This document shows positions 38,814-48,462 of a DNA stretch of 64,000 nucleotides, in pieces. The position numbers and the translations under genes were made by a program. How positions within the stretch are numbered: the stretch's first letter is position 1; every line of letters starts with the position of its first letter. Location: the NCBI RefSeq assembly GCF_004000275.1, contig NZ_RCIP01000001.1, forward strand, positions 488,749-552,748. Direction: 5' to 3'. The notes beneath the pieces are model-generated. The model was not told the origin of the DNA, searched no databases, and saw only the letters and a program-made list of their open reading frames with translations. Source of the DNA: Saccharospirillum alexandrii (GTDB lineage Bacteria; Pseudomonadota; Gammaproteobacteria; Pseudomonadales; Natronospirillaceae).

Positions 38814-40358
38814 ATGCAGTTATTGTCGTCTCAGTTTGCCGTCAGCAGTACCCGGGAAGCCGTCGTCGCCGATGCGGATGCCAAGGCACCCGCCTTGTCT
38901 GAGCGGGGCTTTCAAAGCGTTTTTAGCGAGTATACCCATCGATCAGAAGGCTCTGCATCAGCGGCACCCAGGCTCGCCTCGTCCCGCTCTTCTGAAACCA
39001 TACCCAGTGGGCTCTCTGGCCAATTATTGCCGCAGCGGCAAAGCGATACCGGGCAGCTTGGCGAGTCGGAGTTGGCGCTGGACAATCTGGCAGATACCCT
39101 GGAAGGGCTGACGGCAACGCTGGAGGATCTGCTTGAGCTTGAGCAAGACGCGCCCGAGGGTGAGACGGGTCCGCTTACTGAATTGCTGGTTGGCCGGTTG
39201 GGTTTGACCGATGAGGCCGCTGCGGACTTTATTAACACCCTGCAGACCTGGGTTGCTGAGCCGCCAACGGTTGCCATGAGCGCGGAAGCTCTGGCTGATC
39301 TCGGGCCTGAAGCGCTGCTGACCGTTCAGGCAATGGGTGATTCGCTGGCGTCACTGGAGGCTGATGTAAACCAGTGGTACCAGCAAGTCGCTCAGTTGGC
39401 AGGGGATGCGTCGCTAGCTTTGGCCAAGGGCGAACTCGCTGCCTTGTCGCAAGAGGCCGATACCCCCGAACTTATGAACACAGGCTTTCCCCTGATCGGC
39501 AGCACTTCCGCTGGAACGGCACCGCGTGATCGCACCATGCTCGAAACATTGCAGCAATGGTCTCAGGCACTGAATGACGGGCAAGGCGGGTTGTCGCAAC
39601 TGGTAACCTCAATCGCCGAGCGTGTCAGGGCCGTTCTCAATACGGCGGCCGGGGGCAGTCTGCCATCGACTTTTGACCAATCGCGCCCCGAAAATACGCT
39701 GTTAGCCCAGGAGACGGCTCTGGTTGGCGACAAGCCGGCTCCCACCGCCGATACTTTGTTCAGTAAGTTGTTGCAGACGGGTGGAACCGGCCCTGACCAT
39801 TCAGATTCATTGGCAGCGGCTCGTCTGACCCCGCTGGCAGCAGCTGTGGCCGATGAGGCGAGGCAGCCACTGCTGGGCGGGCAACCGATTCCCGAGAAGG
39901 CTGATGCCGCTAATGCGGTCATACAGCGTAGCTTGCAACAACCGGTGCTGGCCGGGGAAGCGGGCCGGCAATTGGGTGAACGGCTGGCCTTGATGGTCAG
40001 GGGTGATATACAGCAAGCCACGATTCGCCTTGACCCGCCTGAGCTTGGCATGATGGATGTCCGAATTACGGTTCAGAATGATCAGACTCAGGTGCAGATC
40101 GTTGTGCAGAGCCCACAGGTTCGCGAGGCTCTGGAAAGTCAAAGTGTCCGGTTGCGTGAATTCCTGGAACAACAGGGTTTGTCGCTGGCGAAACTCGATA
40201 TCCGGGAGGAATCGTCCGGGCATCAGCAAGCAGGCAGCGAACAGGGTAGCGACGAAAGCGGCGACACCCACGGCTTGGCAACGGGTGATGACGAAGGTAC
40301 CGGTGAGTCAGTCACCAGCGTAGCCTGGGGGCAGGGACTGGTCGACCATTTCGTCTGA
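38814..40358 (+). CDS. fliK: FliK, hook-length control protein
   Basis: 514 residues from the ATG at 38814 (MQLLSSQFAVSS). The N-terminal 400 residues are low-complexity, rich in Ala, Gln, Leu, Thr. The C-terminal Flg_hook domain is clear: QATIRLDPPELGMMDVRI, VQIVVQSPQVREALES, LREFLEQQGLSLAKLDI. A His/Gly/Asp-rich tail ends the protein. FliK measures the hook and switches export specificity via FlhB. Confidence 0.9.
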   Translation: MQLLSSQFAVSSTREAVVADADAKAPALSERGFQSVFSEYTHRSEGSASAAPRLASSRSSETIPSGLSGQLLPQRQSDTGQLGESELALDNLADTLEGLTATLEDLLELEQDAPEGETGPLTELLVGRLGLTDEAAADFINTLQTWVAEPPTVAMSAEALADLGPEALLTVQAMGDSLASLEADVNQWYQQVAQLAGDASLALAKGELAALSQEADTPELMNTGFPLIGSTSAGTAPRDRTMLETLQQWSQALNDGQGGLSQLVTSIAERVRAVLNTAAGGSLPSTFDQSRPENTLLAQETALVGDKPAPTADTLFSKLLQTGGTGPDHSDSLAAARLTPLAAAVADEARQPLLGGQPIPEKADAANAVIQRSLQQPVLAGEAGRQLGERLALMVRGDIQQATIRLDPPELGMMDVRITVQNDQTQVQIVVQSPQVREALESQSVRLREFLEQQGLSLAKLDIREESSGHQQAGSEQGSDESGDTHGLATGDDEGTGESVTSVAWGQGLVDHFV

Positions 40359-40414
40359 CCCGACTAGACTGTTGGCAGTATCGCCCGGGTGCCAGTGCTG
40401 AGCAGATCTGACTC

Positions 40415-40430
40415 TTGGCGCAACCCTTGC
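40415..40430 (+). promoter_or_regulatory. Sigma-54 promoter of the fliL operon
   Basis: TTGGCGCAACCCTTGC: GG at 40417-40418, ten bases, GC at 40429-40430. About 100 bases upstream of the fliL start; nothing else notable in the 185-base gap. Confidence 0.7.
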
Positions 40431-40543
40431 TAGCCAAAGCAGAGACACAGGCGGTTTTGACACCCGGACACTGCAAGCGAGTATCAATTAAACGAAGGTG
40501 TCCCGACAGGGCTGCCGACCTACCAGGAATTTGGACGTAACGC

Positions 40544-41071
40544 ATGGCGGAAGAACAGCAAGCAGATGTCGAGGAAGCGACGGGCTCGGGCAAAAAGAAA
40601 CTGAAAATGATGCTGCTGATCCTGGTCGGTGTGTTGGTGGTGGCAGGCCTATCGGTCGGTGGCACGCTGTTCCTGTTGAGCCCGGGGGCCGACGACCCTG
40701 AGGGTGAAACGGAGATGTCGGAAGAAGAGATGAACGCGGCCATGAACACTGGCCCGGCCAACTACCTGGCCATGCAGCCGGCCTTTGTGGTCAATTTCAA
40801 CGAAGCAGGCCGAACCCGCTTCTTGCAGTTGGAGTTGTCGCTGGTGTCTCGCGATGGTGAGGCGATCGATACTGCCAACATGCACATGCCACTGTTACGC
40901 AACAACTTGTTGCAAACACTGGCAGAACAGGATTTTGAAACACTGAAGACGGTAGAAGGCAAAGAACAGCTGGTCGCGTCGCTAACAGCAACGGTCCAGG
41001 CAACGATAGAAGAAAAGCTCGGTCGGCCCGGTTTTGAAACCGTGTTGTTTCGCAGCTTTGTCATGCAATAG
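40544..41071 (+). CDS. fliL: FliL, stator-associated membrane protein
   Basis: 175 residues. One transmembrane helix (about 24-45, MMLLILVGVLVVAGLSVGG) follows a short charged cytoplasmic end; the periplasmic part is the FliL SPFH-like domain with LQLELSLVSRD and LRNNLLQTLAEQ. It supports stators under load. First gene of the fliLMNOPQR group. Confidence 0.95.
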   Translation: MAEEQQADVEEATGSGKKKLKMMLLILVGVLVVAGLSVGGTLFLLSPGADDPEGETEMSEEEMNAAMNTGPANYLAMQPAFVVNFNEAGRTRFLQLELSLVSRDGEAIDTANMHMPLLRNNLLQTLAEQDFETLKTVEGKEQLVASLTATVQATIEEKLGRPGFETVLFRSFVMQ

Positions 41072-41079
41072 GGGCTGCC

Positions 41080-42156
41080 GTGCAGGACTTACTGTCACAA
41101 GACGAAATTGATGCGTTGCTCCACGGCATCGATGACGGTGCCGTTGAAGAGGAAGACACCGGCGACGCCAATGGCGTTAAATCCTACGATTTAACCAGTC
41201 AGGACCGCATTGTGCGCGGTCGTATGCCTACGCTGGAAATGATCAACGAGCGTTTTGCCCGCTATACCCGCATCAGCATGTTCAACTTCCTGCGTCGCAG
41301 TGCCGACGTTGCGACCGGCGGCATACAAATACTCAAGTTTGGCGAATACGTGCATACGCTGTATGTTCCGACCAGCTTGAACCTGGTTAAAGTGCGGCCA
41401 CTGCGCGGCACAGCGCTGTTTATTCTGGACGCCAAATTGGTGTTCAAACTGGTCGACAATTTCTTTGGTGGTGATGGCCGCCATGCCAAGATTGAAGGTC
41501 GCGAGTTTACCCCGACCGAGATTCGCGTGGTTCAAATGGTGTTGTCGCAGGTCTTTCAGGATATGAAAGAGGCCTGGGGCGCCGTACTTGACGTGGACTT
41601 CGAATACGTTTCTTCCGAAGTGAACCCGGCGATGGCCAACATCGTTTCCCCAAGCGAAGTGGTGGTGGTCAGCACCTTTCACGTAGAGCTGGATGGAGGC
41701 GGTGGTGACCTGCATGTCACCATGCCTTATTCAATGATTGAACCGGTACGCGAAGTGCTCGATGCCGGTGTGCAAAGCGATGTCGATGAAATTGATGATC
41801 GCTGGGTCGATTCCCTGCGTCACGACATTCTGCGCGCCAAGGTACCCATCAACGCCACGGTAGTCGAGCGCGATATCAAGCTGCGCGACCTGGTTGATCT
41901 GGAAGCCGGGGACATCATTCCCATCGATTTGCCGGAAACCTTGACGTTGGCGGCGAACAAGGTGCCGTTGTTTGAATGCACGCTGGGTCAGTCCGGTGAA
42001 AATCTGGCGTTAAAAGTGATACGCCCGTCACCCATGGCCAAACGCGATGTGGGTGACCTGAAATCCCGCTTGTTGGGGCAGCGACGGCGCAAACGTGAAG
42101 AATATGCGGTCGAGGCGATCAGCCAGACGGTGAAAGAGGAGAGTAACGATGAGTGA
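41080..42156 (+). CDS. fliM: FliM, rotor switch protein
   Basis: 358 residues, GTG start. The extreme N-terminal LLSQDEIDALLHGID is the CheY-P binding peptide. A CheC-like middle domain contains PLRGTALFILDAKLVFKLVDNFFGGDGR and the C-terminal SpoA/FliN-like domain contains DVLDAGVQSDVDEIDD and IDLPETLTLAANKVPLFE-type residues. It overlaps fliN by 8 bases. Confidence 0.97.
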   Translation: MQDLLSQDEIDALLHGIDDGAVEEEDTGDANGVKSYDLTSQDRIVRGRMPTLEMINERFARYTRISMFNFLRRSADVATGGIQILKFGEYVHTLYVPTSLNLVKVRPLRGTALFILDAKLVFKLVDNFFGGDGRHAKIEGREFTPTEIRVVQMVLSQVFQDMKEAWGAVLDVDFEYVSSEVNPAMANIVSPSEVVVVSTFHVELDGGGGDLHVTMPYSMIEPVREVLDAGVQSDVDEIDDRWVDSLRHDILRAKVPINATVVERDIKLRDLVDLEAGDIIPIDLPETLTLAANKVPLFECTLGQSGENLALKVIRPSPMAKRDVGDLKSRLLGQRRRKREEYAVEAISQTVKEESNDE

Positions 42157-42619
42157 TAATGACCTGCCACCGGAAGACGAAACAGACGCGGGCGAAGAAA
42201 GCAATCAGGACGATCAGGCGCTGGCCGATGAATGGGCTGCCGCCATGTCGGAATCCGGTGATGACGAGCGCGATGACAATGATGACGCCCAGAGTGACCC
42301 TACCCGGGCCCCGCTTGAGGAATTCGGTGCGGCCACATCGGTCGGTTCTCCTGGCGATTCGCCAAATCTGGACGTGATTCTCGACATTCCCGTGGTGATT
42401 TCCATGGAGGTTGGCAACACCCAGATTCCCATTCGAAACCTGCTGCAACTGAACCAGGGGAGTGTGATCGAGCTGGATCGACTGGCGGGTGAACCGCTGG
42501 ATGTTCTGGTTAACGGAACCCTGATCGCGCATGGCGAAGTGGTGATGGTGAATGAGAAGTTTGGTATTCGACTGACTGATGTTGTCAGTCAGCAGGAACG
42601 GATACAGCGGTTACGATGA
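42149..42619 (+). CDS. fliN: FliN, C-ring protein
   Basis: 156 residues. The C-terminal SpoA domain is canonical (DVILDIPVVISMEVGNTQIPIR, LDVLVNGTLIAHGEVV, KFGIRLTDVV). The N-terminal 70 residues are acidic and disordered. Forms the base of the C-ring with FliM. Ends 4 bases inside fliO. Confidence 0.97.
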   Translation: MSDNDLPPEDETDAGEESNQDDQALADEWAAAMSESGDDERDDNDDAQSDPTRAPLEEFGAATSVGSPGDSPNLDVILDIPVVISMEVGNTQIPIRNLLQLNQGSVIELDRLAGEPLDVLVNGTLIAHGEVVMVNEKFGIRLTDVVSQQERIQRLR

Positions 42620-43128
42620 GCTTCCCGTTCTTTGACGCTGCCAACAAAACTTTGACGTCTGCCGGTGCAACGGCCACCGGCGGGCTTCTGCTGCTGCCTG
42701 TCAACCGGGTGCTTGCCAGCGCCGGTTCCGCTGTGCCTGGCGGGGGTGGTGACTATATGCGCCTGGGTTTAACCCTGCTGTTCATTGTTGGCCTCATCTT
42801 TGCGTGTGGCTGGTTAGTACGACGAATGGCTGGCGGCTCAGGCTTCAATAACCGCCACATCAAAGTACTGTCAGTGATGCCTTTGGGTACGCGCGAAAAG
42901 TTGATGTTGGTCAAGGCGGCTGATGAAACCCTGCTGATCGGGGTAACCGCACAATCCATCTCAACGTTGCACCGCTTCGATGGCCCGCTCGATCTGACAG
43001 ACGCGATGCAACCCAGTCCATTCGCCGATCGAATGAAAGGCTTATTGAAAGGACTGGACAGTGACCCTCTGGCCAAACACAGAAAAAACACTCAGAAAAC
43101 CGCAGGCGATTCGGACACCCAGTCGTAA
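42616..43128 (+). CDS. fliO: FliO, flagellar export assembly protein
   Basis: 170 residues. A single transmembrane helix (about 52-70, [19 protein letters not shown]) then a cytoplasmic domain with [20 protein letters not shown] and [13 protein letters not shown], typical of FliO. It helps assemble the FliP ring. Overlaps the fliP start by 68 bases. Confidence 0.93.
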   Translation: MSFPFFDAANKTLTSAGATATGGLLLLPVNRVLASAGSAVPGGGGDYMRLGLTLLFIVGLIFACGWLVRRMAGGSGFNNRHIKVLSVMPLGTREKLMLVKAADETLLIGVTAQSISTLHRFDGPLDLTDAMQPSPFADRMKGLLKGLDSDPLAKHRKNTQKTAGDSDTQS

Positions 43129-43867
43129 CCGCTGTCTTGCTCGCATCGCGTTGACTGCGATGCTGCTACTGGGCGCTGTTGCCCAGGCCCGCGGGATACC
43201 CGCCATTACTCTGACGAGCGATGCTGACGGTGGTCAGACCTATTCGGTAACCCTGCAAATTCTGGCGCTGATGACAGCGCTGACCTTTATTCCCGCCGCG
43301 TTGATGATGATGACCAGCTTTACCCGCATCATCGTTGTTTTCGCGATTCTGCGACAGGCCATCGGCTTGCAGCAAACACCATCGAACCAAATGTTGATTG
43401 GCCTGGCTCTGTTTCTGACGTTCTTTATCATGACGCCGGTATTGAACGAGGTGAATGAAAACGCCATTCAGCCCTACATCAACGAAGAAATCCTGCCGCT
43501 TGAAGCCATCGATGAAGCCGTAGCCCCGATGAAAACTTTCATGCTGGCACAAACGCGGGAAACGGACATTGCCATGTTTATTCGACTGGCGGACATGGAA
43601 AACGAAATTGAAACGCCGCAGGACACTCCGCTGAATGTTTTGGTTCCGGCCTTTGTGACCAGTGAACTCAAGACGGCGTTTCAAATTGGATTTCTGCTGT
43701 TTATTCCGTTTCTGATCATCGATTTGGTGGTCGCTTCTGTGCTGATGGCCATGGGCATGATGATGTTGTCACCCATCATCATATCCTTGCCGTTTAAAAT
43801 CATGTTGTTTGTTCTGGTGGATGGCTGGGCCATGATCATGGGTTCAGTCGCTGGCAGCTTTGCGTAG
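43061..43867 (+). CDS. fliP: FliP, flagellar export gate protein
   Basis: 268 residues from a GTG at 43061 (AAAGGA upstream), inside fliO. A signal peptide ends near residue 43 ([11 protein letters not shown]); then four membrane helices with [25 protein letters not shown] and [17 protein letters not shown]. FliP forms the pentameric core of the export gate with FliQ and FliR. Confidence 0.95.
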   Translation: MTLWPNTEKTLRKPQAIRTPSRNRCLARIALTAMLLLGAVAQARGIPAITLTSDADGGQTYSVTLQILALMTALTFIPAALMMMTSFTRIIVVFAILRQAIGLQQTPSNQMLIGLALFLTFFIMTPVLNEVNENAIQPYINEEILPLEAIDEAVAPMKTFMLAQTRETDIAMFIRLADMENEIETPQDTPLNVLVPAFVTSELKTAFQIGFLLFIPFLIIDLVVASVLMAMGMMMLSPIIISLPFKIMLFVLVDGWAMIMGSVAGSFA

Positions 43868-43878
43868 GGAGTCATCCG

Positions 43879-44148
43879 ATGGATGCCATTAACATCGCCG
43901 ATTTGTTTTCCGAAGCTCTGTTCATTGTGGTCGCCATTGTGTCGATACTGATCGTTCCGAGTTTGGTGGTAGGCCTTGTGGTTGCCACCTTTCAGGCGGC
44001 GACTCAGATCAACGAACAGACGCTGAGTTTTCTACCGCGTCTGCTGGTCACGCTGATGATGATGATTTTTGCTGGCCCCTGGATCGTTGGCATGGTGGTG
44101 GATTTCACCAATACGCTTATCTACAACATTCCCATTCTGATTGGGTAG
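43879..44148 (+). CDS. fliQ: FliQ, flagellar export gate protein
   Basis: 89 residues, two transmembrane helices (about 15-40 and 52-75) with VGLVVATFQAATQINEQTLSFLP, the conserved FliQ loop. Twelve bases after fliP. Confidence 0.96.
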   Translation: MDAINIADLFSEALFIVVAIVSILIVPSLVVGLVVATFQAATQINEQTLSFLPRLLVTLMMMIFAGPWIVGMVVDFTNTLIYNIPILIG

Positions 44149-44158
44149 AGGCAGAGCC

Positions 44159-44935
44159 TTGGTCATTACCGACGCGCAAGTTGCGAGCTGGGTCAGCGAT
44201 TTTTTCTGGCCGTTTTTCCGCATTGGCGCTTTTTTTATGATTGTTCCCATCTTCGGCGCCCAGGTCGTGCCTGCGCGCATCCGGCTGGGGTTGGCCTTTG
44301 CCATGACGGTCGCGCTCTATCCGGTTTTACCCCCAATGCCAGTCATTGAAGTAACCGGTTTGCAAAGCCTGGTGATCATCGCGATGCAACTGTTGATCGG
44401 ACTCACCCTGGGGTTCGTTGTGCTCACGATTCTTCAGGTGTTCGTGTTGGCAGGGCAAACCATTTCGATGCAAATGGGTCTGGGGTTTGCGTCCATGGTC
44501 GACCCGGCCAATGGTGTATCGGTTGCGGTGTTAAGCCAGTGGTATCAGGTGCTGGTGACGCTGGTGTTTCTGTCGATTAACGGCCACCTGATCGTGCTTG
44601 AAGTGTTGGCGGAGTCTTTTTTCCTGATGCCGGTTAGCGAGTCGGCCTTTAGTCAGAGTGTGTTCATGTCGGTGGCCCAGTTCGGTGCCTGGCTGTTTGA
44701 AGCATCACTGATGTTGGCATTGCCGGCCATTGCAGCCTTGCTATTGGTGAACCTGACCTTTGGTGTGATGACGCGTGCTGCACCTCAGCTAAATGTCTTT
44801 GCTCTGGGTTTCCCGGTGACCATGCTGGCCGGGTTGGTCATCGTCTGGGCCAGTTATTGGGTGGCCTTGCCGATGGTGCAGCAACTGCTCGATGTGCATC
44901 TCGACTTTATGATGCAGATTCTTCAACAACCCTGA
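44159..44935 (+). CDS. fliR: FliR, flagellar export gate protein
   Basis: 258 residues from a TTG at 44159, seven bases past GAGGCA; a TTG at 44141 would overlap fliQ. Multiple membrane helices; FRIGAFFMIVPIFGAQVVPARIR, the GLTLGFVV segment and GQTISMQMGLGFASMVDPANG identify FliR. Confidence 0.94.
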   Translation: MVITDAQVASWVSDFFWPFFRIGAFFMIVPIFGAQVVPARIRLGLAFAMTVALYPVLPPMPVIEVTGLQSLVIIAMQLLIGLTLGFVVLTILQVFVLAGQTISMQMGLGFASMVDPANGVSVAVLSQWYQVLVTLVFLSINGHLIVLEVLAESFFLMPVSESAFSQSVFMSVAQFGAWLFEASLMLALPAIAALLLVNLTFGVMTRAAPQLNVFALGFPVTMLAGLVIVWASYWVALPMVQQLLDVHLDFMMQILQQP

Positions 44936-44994
44936 GAGGGTAAGCCGGTGGAACTCCAGTGAGTGTGACCGGGTAATGCAGGAGAAGCCTTCCT

Positions 44995-46131
44995 ATGGCT
45001 GAAGAAGACAGCTCCCAGGAAAAAACAGAAGAACCCACGGCGCGAAAAAAGGAAAAAGCCGCGGAGGAGGGCAACATTGCCCGCTCGAAAGAACTCAACA
45101 CTTCTGCCATTCTGGTGGCGGCCGCGGTGGGCCTGTTGATTTTCGGGCCGGCCATGGCGGGTAACTTGCTGGACATTATGAAGTTCAGCTTCAGTTTTGA
45201 CCCTAACGCAAGCTGGGATACCAGGGTCGCTTTGGGGTATCTGGAAATTTCGTTTGTTGAGGCCATGTGGTCTTTGCTGCCGCTGTTTCTGTTGTTGCTG
45301 GTCGCCGCCTTTTTTGGCCCGATTGGGTTGGGTGGCTGGAATTTTTCAACCAAAGCCATCGCCCCCAAAGGCAGCCGCCTGAACCCTCTGTCGGGCCTCA
45401 AACGCATGTTTTCAATGAACGCTCTGGTGGAACTGTTGAAAGGCTGGGGCAAAGTACTGATCGTTGGCAGTGTGGCGGTGCTGGTGCTGGTTGGTCTGAA
45501 AGACGATTTCATCAGTATGGTCTTTGAACCCACCATACCGTCAGTGCAACATGCTGCCATTGTGTTGGCGTGGACATTTTTGCTGATCTGCTGCAGCACC
45601 ATCATCATCGCGATCGTCGACATTCCGTTTCAGATTTACAGTCACACCAAAAAGCTGAAAATGACGATGCAGGAAGTTAAGGAGGAGTACAAAAATACCG
45701 AAGGGAAACCGGAAGTTAAAAGCAAAATCAGGCAGCTGCAGCGTGAAATGGCAAACCGCCGCATGATGGCCGACGTTCCGGATGCCGATGTGGTGATCAC
45801 CAACCCGACTCACTACGCGGTCGCACTCAAATACGACCCACAAGGCATGCCCGCGCCCATGTTGCTGGCAAAAGGGGTTGATGAAACCGCTCTGAAAATT
45901 CGGGAAATTGCCGGTGAGTATAAGATTCCGGTTCTCGAAATGCCGGCGTTGGCCCGGTCGATCTATCACCATACCGAGATCGGTCAGGAAATACCGGAAG
46001 GGCTTTATGTGGCCGTTGCCCAGGTTCTTGCGTTTGTCTTCCAGACCGACCAATGGAAGAAAGGCCGGGCGCCCAAACCTGAACGCAAACCGTCGGTCGA
46101 TATTCCTGATGATCTGAAAGCCGACGACTAG
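44995..46131 (+). CDS. flhB: FlhB, export substrate-specificity switch
   Basis: 378 residues. N-terminal EDSSQEKTEEPTARKKEKA, four membrane helices, and a cytoplasmic domain with the autocleavage NPTH motif (Asn270) in VITNPTHYAVALKYD. Cleavage after Asn switches export from hook to filament proteins in response to FliK. Ends with a Pro/Lys-rich tail. Confidence 0.97.
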   Translation: MAEEDSSQEKTEEPTARKKEKAAEEGNIARSKELNTSAILVAAAVGLLIFGPAMAGNLLDIMKFSFSFDPNASWDTRVALGYLEISFVEAMWSLLPLFLLLLVAAFFGPIGLGGWNFSTKAIAPKGSRLNPLSGLKRMFSMNALVELLKGWGKVLIVGSVAVLVLVGLKDDFISMVFEPTIPSVQHAAIVLAWTFLLICCSTIIIAIVDIPFQIYSHTKKLKMTMQEVKEEYKNTEGKPEVKSKIRQLQREMANRRMMADVPDADVVITNPTHYAVALKYDPQGMPAPMLLAKGVDETALKIREIAGEYKIPVLEMPALARSIYHHTEIGQEIPEGLYVAVAQVLAFVFQTDQWKKGRAPKPERKPSVDIPDDLKADD

Positions 46132-46153
46132 TTTCGGTCCTGAATGGGCGTCT

Positions 46154-46169
46154 TTGGCCCAATCCTTGC
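46154..46169 (+). promoter_or_regulatory. Sigma-54 promoter of flhA
   Basis: TTGGCCCAATCCTTGC: GG at 46156-46157, ten bases, GC at 46168-46169; 43 bases before the flhA ATG. Nearly identical to the fliE site. Confidence 0.75.
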
Positions 46170-46211
46170 GATACCTCCTGTAACTCCCTGCATTCGCCTG
46201 AAAATTGACAG

Positions 46212-48452
46212 ATGGCCCTATTCGATAACATCAAAGGTTTTGGTACACAGGTCCGCTCTCTGGACCGTGGCGCGGTTCTGACCAGCACGCGCAGCAATGC
46301 CAAAATGATGACACAACGGGTGCTCGGCATCCCATTTATGATGCTGATGGTGCTGGGGCTGATGACGCTGCCCGTGCCGCCCATATTGCTCGACGCTTTT
46401 TTCACCTTCAATATTGCGCTGTCCATCGTTGTTTTGCTGGTTGCTATATACGTATTGCGACCCCTCGATTTCGCCGTTTTTCCTTCGATCATTCTGGTTG
46501 CCACCTTGCTGCGACTGGCCTTGAATGTCGCGTCTACCCGGGTTGTATTGCTCTATGGCCATGAAGGTGGCGATGCAGCGGGGAAGGTGATTGAGGCCTT
46601 CGGTGAAGTGCTGATTGGGGGTAATTACGCCGTCGGCTTTATCGTGTTCGCCATTCTGATGATCATCAACTTTGTTGTGGTGACCAAGGGCGCGGGCCGT
46701 GTCTCTGAAGTCAGCGCGCGGTTTACTCTCGATGCGATGCCGGGCAAGCAAATGGCCATCGATGCGGATTTAAACGCCGGCCTGATTGATGCCGAAACCG
46801 CCAAGACCCGGCGTTCGGAAATTGCGCAGGAAGCCGATTTCTATGGCTCGATGGACGGTGCCTCCAAATTCGTTCGCGGTGATGCCATTGCCGGCATCCT
46901 GATTTTGGCGATCAACATTTTCGGCGGGCTCGCCATCGGCATGATGCAGCATGACCTGGATTTCGGTCAGGCACTGCAAGTCTATGCCCTGTTAACGATC
47001 GGCGATGGCCTGGTTGCTCAAATACCGTCGCTGCTGCTGTCGGTCGCGGCCGCCATTATGGTGACGCGCAACAGCAACAGCCAGGAGATGGGCGACCAAA
47101 TCATGGCGCAAATGTTTTCCACGCCCAAGGCGTTGGGCATTGCGGCCTTTATGATGTTCGTCATGGGTATTTTGCCGGGCATGCCGCACACCGTGTTTCT
47201 GACGCTGGCGTTTTTGGCGGGGCTTGGTGCCTTGTTCATTGTCTTTCGTCAAAAACAGGCCGATGGGGAGAACTTCTTTCCCGGCATGCCCGACAAGCCT
47301 TCCAAAGGACCCGGAAAAACCGGGCCGGCTGGGAAGCCACTGAAAGGTGAATTGGCGGGTACGGAAGCGCCGGCGATTGCCAGCGAAAGCGAAACCCGGG
47401 AGCTGAGCTGGGATGATGTGCAACCGGTCGATATCGTCGGTTTGGAAGTCGGGTACCGGCTGATTCCGATGGTTGACCGCTCCCAGGGGGGGCAATTGCT
47501 GGGGCGGATTAAGGGGATTCGCAAGAAACTGTCTCAGGAACTGGGGTTTCTGGTGCCATCGATTCATATTCGCGACAACCTGGATCTAATGCCCAATGCC
47601 TATCGGCTGACGCTGATGGGGGTCGGCATCGCCGAAGCCGAGGTGTATCCCGACCGGGAGTTGGCCATCAACCCGGGGCAGGTATTCGGACCGCTGGAGG
47701 GCGCCAAAACGACAGATCCGGCCTTCGGACTGGAAGCCATCTGGATTGAAGCTACCCAGAAAGAGCGTGCACAGACGCTGGGCTACACCGTGGTTGACGC
47801 CAGTACCGTGGTGGCCACACACGTCAATCATTTGTTGCAACAACACGCCTATGAGTTGCTTGGCCATGAAGAAGCCCAGCAAATGCTCGACCTGCTGTCG
47901 AAGAAATCGCCGAAGCTGGCCGAAGAGCTGGTTCCGAACACGGTCTCGCTGAGCCAGTTACTGAAGGTGCTGCAGAACCTGCTGATAGAGCAGGTACCGG
48001 TTCGTGATTTGCGCAGCATTGCTGAATCGCTGACGAATTTGCAGCCCAAGACCCAGGATATCGGCCAATTGACCAACGCCGCCCGGATGGGGTTGTCCCG
48101 GCTGATCGTGCAGGGCATCGTCGGGAACGACAGAGAGATACCCGTTATCACGTTAGATCGCTCGTTGGAACAGTTGTTGCAGAAGACAGTTCAACAAGCC
48201 GGAAATGATGGGAATCTTGACGGGGTGTCGCTGGAACCAGGCATGGCTGAACGGTTGCAGCAATCGCTACAGGAAACCGTTTCACGCCTGGAGCAGGAGG
48301 GCAAACCAGCCGTGTTGCTGGTCTCGGCATCGGTTCGAATGCTTCTGGCGCGTTTTGTACGCCATGGTGTTCCCAATCTTAAAGTCCTGAGTTTTCAGGA
48401 AATTCCGGACAACAAACACATTACCATTGTTGCGTCTGTAGGTGGCCAGTGA
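46212..48452 (+). CDS. flhA: FlhA, export gate protein
   Basis: 746 residues; slightly long because of a Gly/Lys/Pro-rich linker at about 350-400. Eight membrane helices in the first half, the FHIPEP-type loop with GAGRVSEVSARFTLDAMPGKQMAIDADLNAG, and a C-terminal cytoplasmic docking domain ending in VPNLKVLSFQEIPDNKHI. Begins the flhAF-flhG-fliA group. Confidence 0.97.
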   Translation: MALFDNIKGFGTQVRSLDRGAVLTSTRSNAKMMTQRVLGIPFMMLMVLGLMTLPVPPILLDAFFTFNIALSIVVLLVAIYVLRPLDFAVFPSIILVATLLRLALNVASTRVVLLYGHEGGDAAGKVIEAFGEVLIGGNYAVGFIVFAILMIINFVVVTKGAGRVSEVSARFTLDAMPGKQMAIDADLNAGLIDAETAKTRRSEIAQEADFYGSMDGASKFVRGDAIAGILILAINIFGGLAIGMMQHDLDFGQALQVYALLTIGDGLVAQIPSLLLSVAAAIMVTRNSNSQEMGDQIMAQMFSTPKALGIAAFMMFVMGILPGMPHTVFLTLAFLAGLGALFIVFRQKQADGENFFPGMPDKPSKGPGKTGPAGKPLKGELAGTEAPAIASESETRELSWDDVQPVDIVGLEVGYRLIPMVDRSQGGQLLGRIKGIRKKLSQELGFLVPSIHIRDNLDLMPNAYRLTLMGVGIAEAEVYPDRELAINPGQVFGPLEGAKTTDPAFGLEAIWIEATQKERAQTLGYTVVDASTVVATHVNHLLQQHAYELLGHEEAQQMLDLLSKKSPKLAEELVPNTVSLSQLLKVLQNLLIEQVPVRDLRSIAESLTNLQPKTQDIGQLTNAARMGLSRLIVQGIVGNDREIPVITLDRSLEQLLQKTVQQAGNDGNLDGVSLEPGMAERLQQSLQETVSRLEQEGKPAVLLVSASVRMLLARFVRHGVPNLKVLSFQEIPDNKHITIVASVGGQ

Positions 48453-48462
48453 GGAATCGTCG